Below the pieces are notes generated by a model that did not search any database, was not told the DNA's origin, and was given only the letters and a program-made list of their open reading frames with translations. A DNA stretch of 64,000 bases from NCBI RefSeq assembly GCF_042453785.1, contig NC_091674.1:23204001-23268000 (forward strand), given 5' to 3'. Position 1 is the stretch's first letter, and the number at the start of each line of letters is the position of its first letter. Below are positions 55,823 to 64,000 of this stretch, one piece after another. Source of the stretch: Malus domestica (lineage: Eukaryota > Streptophyta > Magnoliopsida > Rosales > Rosaceae). Both the position numbers and the translations under genes were made by a program.

Positions 55823-56404
55823 TGTTGAATTTATGACCAAATTACATTGGGCCTTAAGTTAATCTCAATAGCCCATTAAGTGGGCCTTTTTTTTTGGCCC
55901 ATGTGAAAAGCCACGGGTGTGGCTAGGGTTTTAACTGGCAGCAGCAGCTGCCTTTGTTTGATAGCAGCGGAAAATAGAGAGCAGCAGAGGAAAAGAAAAA
56001 GGGTGCCGCAACCCCATTTTTTGGAGAGAAGAAGAAAGTGCTCCTCTTTGGTTAGCAATCATCCATCAAAGTAATTGTTGTAATAGCTTTGAGATTTGTA
56101 TAGAGAGAAAATTATTCATTATATTTCCTTCTCTATTTGTTTCTTTGGTGTGTGAGAGTTATTGGGTCTATTGGGGTTTTGGGTTGTGAGATTGCCAACA
56201 CTTTGTAAACTCCCATTTAGTTGATAGTGGATTATTGGGTGAGCTCCTACTTCTCCGAGGACGTACTCCAGTTACACTGACTGTTGAGGAACCTCGTTAA
56301 AATCTTGGTGTCTTTTATATTCTTTTCTTGCATTTCATTTGATATATTTCTTGTGGGTTAGCTTGAGTTGATCCCAATTGGTTTGGTGCTATCCTAGCAC
56401 AACA
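55823..56404 (+). repeat. 5' LTR of copia C
   Basis: Direct repeat of 60539-61123. It starts TGTTGAATTTATG and ends GCACAACA. Confidence 0.95.
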
Positions 56405-59400
56405 ATTGGTATCAGAGCAATGGTTGCTCTTGGGTACCGTCTAGTTGCTAAAGATGTCAAATAGGCAAGATAAGAATCCTTTTGGAAGCAGCTCCAGGTT
56501 TGCAAGAACTACAGTGCAAAGTTCGAAGTGGAAAAGTTTGATGGCACAAACAATTTAGGCATGTGGCAATGTGAGGTCAAGAATGTGTTGGCTCAACAAG
56601 ATCTACTTGCCGTTTCGGGCTTGCTCTACAATTCGGTTGTGCCTTGCAAAAACTCAGAAGTATTTTGTGATGCGGGAGACATTGACAAATGTGTTGTGGG
56701 AAAAATTAGAAGACAAGTACATGATGAAGAGTGCGAAGAACCGGCAACACTTGAAGAAAAAGTCTATTGCTTCCAATACAAAGAACGTACAAAAATTATT
56801 AGACACCTTGATGCTTTTAATAAGTTGATTGCCGATTTGATGAATTTAGATGAGAATATTAAGGGTGAAGATAAAGCCTTAATATTGTTGAATTTTTTGC
56901 CCGACTTTTATGAGCATTTTGTTACCACTATTATGCATGGTAAAGAACCTGTGAAATTTGAAGATGTGTCGAATGCCTTGATGAATTATGAAATGAGGCA
57001 TAGAGATAAAAATCATAATAGTACCTCTGAGGCTTTGTTTGTTAGAGGTAGATCATCAAAGAGGAGATCTTTCTCTAGTAAGAAAAAATCACTTTCTCGA
57101 CCTGGAGGAACTTCTAAAGGTAGAAATAGTTTGGAAATTGATGAATGTGCTTTTTGTCATAATAAAGGTCATTGGAAGAAAGATTGTCCTGGGTTGAAGA
57201 CCAAAGGCAAAGTGAGTTCTAAAGCTAATGTTGCTAAGCATGAAAATGATTTTTCTGATTTTGCTTTAATTGTTTCCTCATCATTTGATTGTGCTACTAA
57301 GTGGGTATTGGATACGGGTTGTACTCATCATATGACTCCTCACAAGGATTGGTTTTCAAACTTATAAGAGTTTGATGGTGGTGTTGTTTTCATGGGAGAT
57401 GACAATCCTTGCACAATAAAAAAGATCGGTACAATACGTTTGAAGTTGCATGATGGTATGGTTAAAGAGTTGACAGGTGTTCGGTATGTACAGAATTTGA
57501 AGAAAAATCTTATTTCTTTGAGCACTTAGAATCCAAGGGCTTCAGGTTTCATTCAAATGGGCAGACATTGAAAGTTACTTATGGTGCACTTGTTGTGATG
57601 AAAGCTTCTCGATGTGATCATTTGTATCTATTGTAAGAAAGCACCGTGATAGGCGAAGTGTGTGTAATCTCAGAAAATATGGGCACATCTTATTCAGATT
57701 CTACTAGACTATGGCATATGAGATTAGGCCATGCCGATGAGAAAGCTCTACAAGGGCTTGTGAAACAAGGTCTTCTAAAATGTGCCATAACTTGTAAGCT
57801 TGATTTCTGTGAGCATTGTGTCTTGGGGAAGCAAACTAAAGTAAAGTTTAATACTACAGTACATCAGACGAAGGGCATTCTTGATTATGTGCATTCGGAT
57901 GTTTGGGGTCCTACAAAGACTCCCTCTTTGAGTGGTAGACATTGGTTCGTGACCTTTGTTGATGATTATTCTAGAAGGTCTTGGGTCTACACTATGAAGC
58001 ACAAGAATGAGGTGTTGAGCATTTTCTTGAGTTGGAAGAAAATGGTTGAGAACCAAACTGGGAAGAAGATTAATTTTTGCAATCGGATAATGGTGGAGAA
58101 TACACATCCGACCCTTTCTTTAAAGTTTGCAAAGATGAAAGGATTGTGAGGCATTTTAGTGTCCGGGGAACTCCACAACAAAATGGAGTTGCAGAAAGAT
58201 TAAATTGAACCTTGCTTGAGAAGGTTAGATGTATGTTGTCTCAATCGGGTTTGAGCAAGTCATTTTGGGCAGAGGCAGTTACTTATGCATGTCACATCAT
58301 CAATTGGTTACCCTCAGCTGCTGTTTAGGGTAAGACACCAATAGAGGTATGGACTAGAAAACCTTCTATTGATTATGATTATATTCATATTTTTGGTTCA
58401 CCTGCTTATTTTCATGTAACAGAAAATAAACTTGATCCTAGAGCCGAAAATGCTATCTTTCTTGGTTTTAGTAGTGGTGTCAAAGGTTACAAGTTGTGGT
58501 GCCCAGAGATGAAGAAACTTGTAATCAGTAGAGATGTGACATTTGATGAAGAAAGTATGTTCAAAGACTCTAAGAAGAATGTGAAAGATGTCCAACAGGT
58601 GGAGCTTGAGAAAGTTACCTCTAGTACTTCAAATTCTATTTCCACTGATGTCGAAGTCACTACAATGAAGAAGTGGGAGACCAAGAGAATGTTGAAAAAG
58701 TTGAACTTGAAGAATCTATTCTAGATGAAGAGCAAGTTTCACCTCAAGAGTCTATTGCCAAGAACAAAGGAAAGAGAAATATTACCAAGCCAACTCAGTT
58801 TAGTGATTATATTTCTTTTGCTCTTCCTATTATCACTGATGAGATTCCATCCAATTTTGAGGAAGCTATTGAGAGTGAAGAAAATGAGAAATGGTGCAAT
58901 GCCATGGATGATGAGATGAATTCTCTCTTGAAGAACAAGACTTGGGGGTTAGCTAAATTGCCTAAAGGTAAGAAAGTTATAGGTTACAAATGGGTGTATG
59001 TTAAGAAGGAAGGTGTTGACGAGAAAAGCAATGTGAGATTTAAAGCAAGATTAGTTGCTAAAGGGTATGCACAAAAGGAGGGCATTGACTACAATGAAAT
59101 CTTTTCTTCAGTTGTGAAGCACTCCTCAATTCACATTCTATTAGCTCTTGTTGCACAATATGATCTTGAGCTTGTGCAACTCAATGTGAAGACGGCTTTC
59201 TTACATGGTGATTTAAATGAAGAGATTTATATGTGTTAACCGGATGGGTACAAAGTGAAAGGGAAAGATAATTTGTTTTGCAAGTTGAAGAAATTATTTT
59301 ATGGCTTGAAGCAATCTCCAAGACAATGGTATTTGAGGTTCGATAAATTTATGAAAGGCCAAAATTATTCTAGAAGTCAATATGATCATTGTGTGTACTT

Positions 59401-60538
59401 TGAGAAGTTGCAAGATGGGTCTTTCATTTATTTGTTGATATATGTTGATGATATGTTGCTTGCCTCAAAGAATGTCGAAGAGATTTAGAAATTGAAGAAG
59501 CAAATGAAGAATGATTTCGAGATGAAGGATCTTGGTGAATCGAAGAAGATCTTTGGCATGGAGATCACTAGAGATAGAGAGAAGGGTTTGGTATGCTTGA
59601 ATCAAAGACAATACCTTGAGAAGTTGATTCGGAAGTTCGGAGTTCATGATTCAACCAAACCGGTTAGTACCCATTTGGCTCCTCATTTTAAATTGAGTTC
59701 TCTATAATGTCTTAAAATTGATAAAGAGAAGCTACAATGTCTTCATTTAATGTATGCAATGGTATGCTCTAGATCAGATATTGCTCATGCAGTTGGTATG
59801 GTGAGTCGATATATGCATAATCCTGGTAAAGAGCATTGGCATGTAGCTAAGTGGATATTGAGGTATCTCCATGGTACTCGAGATGTTGGTTTATGCTTTT
59901 GAGAATGATGGCTCTGGTATTGGTCACTTTGCAGTTGGTTATGTTGATTCAGATTATGCAGGTGACTTGGATAGAAGGAAGTCTACTACAGGCTATTTGC
60001 TATGGCTAAAGGGCCAGTTTGTTGGAGGTCCATTTTGCAGTCTTATGTTGCCTTGTCCACTACAGAAGCTGAATATGTGACTGTTGCCGAAGCTATAAAG
60101 GATGCCATTTGGATACATGGACTTATTAAAGATTTAGGGGTTGATCAGAAGCAGGTGGAGTTGTATTGTGATAGTTAGAATGCCATTTATTTGGCTAAGT
60201 ATCAAGTTCATCATGCGAGGACCAAGCACATAGATGTGCGTTATCACTTTGTTCGTGAAGTTGTTGGTGAAGAAGATATCATTCTCTAGAAGATTTCAAC
60301 TAAAGATAACCCCGCTGATATGTTGACTAAGGTTATTGGTGTAGCCAATTTTGTTCATTGCTTGAACTTGACTCACATTTTGCCTATATGAAGAAAGTGT
60401 TGAGCAGTAGGAGCTTTGGAGCATTTTGGCTCGGCTTGAGTTATTCTCTTACTACTTTTGGGAGTGGTTTTGTGTTGATTGTTGATTATGTTGGTTTGGC
60501 TCGTCATAGAGCTTTCGGAATTTGGCCAAGGTGGAGAT

Positions 60539-61123
60539 TGTTGAATTTATGGCCAAATTACATTAGGCCTTAAGTTAATCTCCCTAGCCCATTAAGTGGG
60601 CCTTTTTTCTTGGCCCATGTGAAAAAGCCACGGGTGTGGCTAGGGTTTTAATTAGCAGCAGCAGCTGCCTTTGTTTGATAGCAGCAAAAAATAGAGAGCA
60701 ACAGAGGAAAGGAAAAAGGGTGCCGCAACCCCACTTTTTCGAGAAAAGAAGAAAGTGCTCTTCTCTTTGGTTAGCCATCATTCATCAAAGTAGTTGTTAT
60801 AATAGCTTTGAGCTTTGTATAGAGAGGAAATTATTCATTATAGTTCATTCTCTATTTGTTTCTTTGGTGTGTGATAGCTATTAGGTGTATTGGTGTTTTG
60901 GGTTGTGAGATTGCCAACACTTTGTAAACTCTCATTTGATTGATAGTGGATTATTAGGTGAGCTCGTACTACTCCAAGGACGTACTCCAGTTACACTGAC
61001 TGTTGAGGAACCTCGTTAAAATCTTGGTGTCTTTTATATTCTATTCTTGCATTTCATTTGATATATTTCTTGTGGGTTAGCTTGAGTTGATTCCAATTGG
61101 TTTGGTGCTATCCTAGCACAACA
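60539..61123 (+). repeat. 3' LTR of copia C
   Basis: It follows the purine-rich GGCCAAGGTGGAGAT and ends CACAACA, then the TACGC target copy. Confidence 0.95.
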
Positions 61124-61164
61124 TACGCATATTGGAATTGTAACAATTAATAAACTGCATAGAC

Positions 61165-61275
61165 TAAATTAAGGCTCGTTTGGATGTGCTTTTAAAATAA
61201 CTGAAAGTGCATGTGGTTAAAATATTCTTTGAACCAATCCTTAGTTAAAATGCAAGTAAATTCTGAAAGTGCTTT
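61165..61275 (+). mobile_element. MITE-like end with GGCTCGTTTGG start
   Basis: It begins GGCTCGTTTGGATGTGCTTT and repeats GAAAGTGC words; the start matches the complemented end of 43853-44030. Incomplete. Confidence 0.4.
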
Positions 61276-61280
61276 TGGCT

Positions 61281-61508
61281 CGACTCCACCATAGCACGAT
61301 ATTGTCCGTTTTGGCCCCGACCACACCCTCACGGTTTTGTTTCTGAGAACTCACACGAGAACTTCCTAGTGGTAACTCATCTTAGGATTGTTCTCGCGCG
61401 AACTCGCTTAACTTTAAAGTTCCGATGAGATGAGAATATACATATAAGGCTTACAGGATCTACTCCCCAGGCGATGTGGGATGTAGGCCTAGGCCGAGAT
61501 GTGACACC
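61281..61508 (-). mobile_element. Cassandra TRIM LTR fragment with 5S rRNA-like sequence
   Basis: On the minus strand CATCGGAACTTTAAAGTTAA, GCGAGTTCGCGCGAGAA, CCTAAGATGAGTTACC and CTAGGAAGTTCTCGTGTGAG track the 3' half of plant 5S rRNA (GAACTCCGAAGTTAAGCG ... AGGATGGGTGACC ... GGGAAGTC). They are embedded in CATCCCACATCGCC and CGGACAATATCGTGCTA, which belong to the Cassandra LTR as I know it. Truncated; a fossil, not a 5S gene. Confidence 0.8.
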
Positions 61509-61510
61509 CT

Positions 61511-61923
61511 TCTCTATGCTTTCTTAACTTCTAAATTAAATAAATTAAAGATAAACGCATCAAGAGAAAACGAGCATGTGAAATCACTAGCTCAATACAA
61601 CTCACATAATTTTGTAGAAACAATATAGATGAGCAAAAATTAAAGTGGATTACTGGGTCCATTTATCTCTATTTCTAGTTGAATAATAATGGAATGGGGC
61701 TCATCCATCTATCGTCGTGGGGCATGTCCTATTGGAACCCAAATTTACTTGTAAGAGATAATTAAAAAATAGAGACTTTGGATTCGATCCCTAGTCACTA
61801 ACACTTTTTAATTAAAATTTTAATGGTATTTAATTTTTTATCCAAGTCCATTGACTATGAAAACCTCATTATATCATTATTAATATGTATATTTCTATAT
61901 GTTTGACATTTATGAGATTTATA

Positions 61924-61976
<53 letters not shown>

Positions 61977-62639
61977 GTCCCTCATTATATTACAATGTAA
62001 TAATATGAAACGGCTACAATAAAAAGTATACAAATTTTTTATTGAACAAATGAATAAAAACAATGTAATAATATGAAATCATAAATAGCAAATGAATGTA
62101 TCCATGGTATTAAAAAATTGTAAATAAACTATATAGTAATGTACTCAAAAATTCATATGGATACATTATTTTGATTGAAATTTTATTATACCAAAATCTT
62201 AGACTTAAATTTTATTAATTTAAATACTTTGATTGAAAGACAAAATATTAAATTTTAGTATTAATTTCTCCCTATAATCTTACAAAAAATTGATAATTCG
62301 TCTTAATTATCAAAATTTCTAGTTTTTCACAAAATAAAATTTTATAGTTTATATTTTTAATTAAGGGTACATTTGAAATTGAGAAAGGGTTACATTTATG
62401 GATTTTACTTTAAAATTTTGGGTTCATTTTACATTAAAAAAAAGTGGTACGTTTACAACAACAATAAAAAGGTACATTTTACGAATAAAAAAGTGGTACA
62501 TTTATAAAGAAGAATAAGTACATTATGAATAAATTATGGGTACAAATTAAAAAATTAAAAAAAACTAGATCATCTACAAATAAATCCGTAGACATCGAAA
62601 TTGCGGTGAAATAAATGTTCACCAACGCATTAAAATTTT
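61511..62639. other. AT-rich stretch with GTACATTT words
   Basis: Very AT-rich. From 62360 to 62535 it repeats GGTACATTT-type words several times. A related style of sequence occurs near 18240-18400. No gene is recognised. Confidence 0.45.
61926..61975. repeat. (AT)n microsatellite
   Basis: A near-pure AT tract of about 45-50 bases. Confidence 0.92.
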
Positions 62640-62983
62640 GACGTGTCAAGGCATACATGGCATATGCCACGTGTCATACAAATTGTACACATGGTGTGTG
62701 ACTCAACAAAATAAAAAGAAATACCCTTGGAGGATTACACAAGTTTTTCTTCTCATTTTGGGCAATGACAAGGCAAGCACATTTCAATCCATTGAAGATC
62801 AAAACAAGGTTTTCTTCTCATTTTGCGCAATGACAAAGCATGCACATATCAAGTTTAAAATGATATTAAGTGGAAAATTAGGCCATAAAATTACCACTTC
62901 AAGTTTAAAATTGTATTAAGTGGGAAATTAGGCAATGGTGCTTGGAAAAGAAAAAAATATTTTGTGGTGGTGATTCATTCTCA

Positions 62984-62996
62984 AAGCCTATAAATA
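62984..62996 (+). promoter_or_regulatory. TATA box of the LTR
   Basis: CCTATAAATAGGC is an excellent plant TATA box. Transcription would start about 30 bases on and run into the minisatellite. Confidence 0.5.
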
Positions 62997-63169
62997 GGCT
63001 TCTACATCAAGGTATCATGAACCAATTCACAAATACATTTCTCTACTCCCAAAATGGAAGAGAATACTCCCCACACATCCAAAATCCTTGAAGCTTTGAA
63101 ACTCTAAAGCTTTCAAGCATCCAACCTCCCAAATTCAAGCAAATCCCGAAGGATCAAGAAAGCCCTCTT

Positions 63170-64000
63170 CGTTCTTCGTCAAATCCTCCTTCAAGATCAA
63201 GCTCTAACAGCCCTTGAAGAACTTCCACCAATTCAAGATCAAGCATCGACGGCCCTTGAAGAAAGTGTTCAAAAAATCCACACAACTGTTCATCCTAAGA
63301 TCAAGCCCCGACGGCCCTTTTGGATCAACAACATCACCAAATCCACATAACTGTTCATCCTAAGATCAAGCCTCAACGGCCATTTGGATCAACAACATCA
63401 CCAAATCCACATAACTGTTCATCCTAAGATCAACCCCCAACGGCCCTTTGGATCAACAACATCAACAAATCCACACAACTGTTCATCCTAAGATCAAGCC
63501 CCAACGGCCCTTTAGATCAACAACATCAATAAATCCACACAACTGTTCATCCCAAGATCAAGCCCCGACGGCCCTTAGATCAACAATCATCCACCTTCAA
63601 GATCAAGCCCCAAAGGCCCTTGAAGAACTTCCACCAATTCAAGATCAAGCCCCGACGGCCCTTGAAGAAAGTGTTCATTGTTCATCATCCGTTCATCCCG
63701 AAGAATCAAGAAAGCCTTCTTCGTTCTTCGTTCATCGTTCTTCCAAGATCAAGCCCCGACGGCCCTTGAAGAAAGTGTTTATCGTTCATCATCCGTTTAT
63801 CACTGTTCTTCAAAGATCAAGCCCAAAAGCCCCTTGAAGATCTGTTCATCACCGTTATTCAAGATCAAGCCTCAACGGCCCTTGAAGAAACACTCATCCT
63901 CAAGATCAAGCCCCAACGGCTCCTTGAAGATTCGCTCAAATCCACCTTCAAAGATCAAGCCCACGGCCCTTGAAGAACTTCCACCAATTCAAGATCAAGC
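63170..64000. repeat. Minisatellite of AAGATCAAGCCCCGACGGCCC units
   Basis: More than a dozen units carry GATCAAGCCCCGACGGCCC. A regular block of about five 64-bp units (63278-63590) has ATCCACACAACTGTTCATCC plus TTTGGATCAACAACATCA; elsewhere units of about 30-75 bases end CTTGAAGAA. The array continues beyond the window. Confidence 0.93.

Larger units (their letters stand above)
55823..61123 (+). mobile_element. Ty1/copia LTR retrotransposon C
   Basis: Long LTRs (55823-56404 and 60539-61123) begin TGTTGAATTTATG, end TAGCACAACA and are flanked by TACGC (55818-55822, 61124-61128). The primer site TGGTATCAGAGC (56407-56418) matches initiator Met tRNA. Internal order: gag with CCHC knuckle (CAFCHNKGHWKKDC near 57150), protease (WVLDTGCTHHMTP), GAG-pre-integrase (LWHMRLGHADEKAL), integrase, reverse transcriptase (YVDDMLLAS near 59450) and RNase H (VDSDYAGDLDRRKSTTGYLL). 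The LTRs differ at about 36 of 580 bases by eye (6 %), suggesting some 2-3 million years. Several breaks; a fossil. It sits about 250 bp downstream of the Sec14-like gene. Confidence 0.95.
62640..64000 (+). mobile_element. Large LTR-retrotransposon LTR, cut by window end
   Basis: Direct repeats of TTTTCTTCTCATTTTG (about 62743 and 62812) and of TTAAGTGG-AAATTAGGC sit in a region upstream of a TATA box, followed by a long CAAG-rich minisatellite. I recall this arrangement from very long LTRs of apple gypsy-type elements. Neither end of the LTR is certain and the coding part would lie outside the window, so family and age cannot be given. Confidence 0.5.

Noticed and set aside
61340-61440. Possible 5S rRNA gene on the minus strand
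   Set aside because: Only the 3' half is similar, many positions differ, and the flanks are Cassandra LTR sequence.
63448-63837. 129-residue open frame with repeated KIKPQ/DQAP words
   Set aside because: It is the LTR minisatellite read in one frame.
63170-64000. Regular repeats resembling a CRISPR array
   Set aside because: This is plant nuclear DNA. Unit spacing is irregular, the supposed spacers are themselves repeated, and it sits downstream of an LTR promoter; it is a minisatellite.

Overview
The window looks like nuclear DNA of a woody dicot, probably an apple or pear relative (Rosaceae). That assignment is inferred from the plant protein families, GT-AG introns, Cassandra TRIM pieces with 5S-like sequence, and an LTR full of GATCAAGCCCCGACGG minisatellite units. 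It is a gene island inside dense transposon sequence.

Six host genes read cleanly with every splice phase matching: a short-chain dehydrogenase (221-2431, +), SDHAF2, the complex II assembly factor (18927-20660, +), the plastid chromophore-lyase-like protein CRL (22173-24146, +), a plastid rubredoxin-like membrane protein (24656-25414, -), a GT47 xylan synthase of the IRX10/IRX10L type (28779-31087, -) and a SEN1/UPF1-type SF1 helicase (46836-50091, +). From memory, Arabidopsis keeps the rubredoxin, CRL, SDR and SDHAF2 genes as direct neighbours on chromosome 5 (about At5g51010-At5g51040), so the left 25 kb looks like an old conserved block split by insertions.

Several host genes are broken. 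A NAC transcription factor gene (4989-17322) has a Ty1/copia element in exon 1, a gag-only LTR element in exon 3, a TRIM in intron 2 and MITEs plus a SINE in intron 1. A Sec14-like gene (54006-55574) has an in-frame stop and an untidy first junction. Cyclophilin, FHIT, CDPK and WAT1/EamA survive only as fragments.

Mobile DNA makes up most of the rest. It includes three fairly complete copia copies (5179-9897, 33152-38663 nested in another LTR element, 55823-61123), a gag-only LTR element, two Cassandra pieces, a TRIM, four tRNA-type SINEs, two inverted Tourist-like MITEs forming an 800-bp palindrome, a degraded PIF/Harbinger transposon joined to an OTU-protease segment, and a Pack-MULE with 9-bp target duplications carrying pieces of a PPR gene and an F-box gene. 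The right edge is the start of a large LTR with a long minisatellite.

The most unusual items are the Harbinger-OTU join (39740-42690), the two-gene Pack-MULE (51862-53356) and the multiply invaded NAC gene. All homology calls are from reading the sequence; no database was searched.
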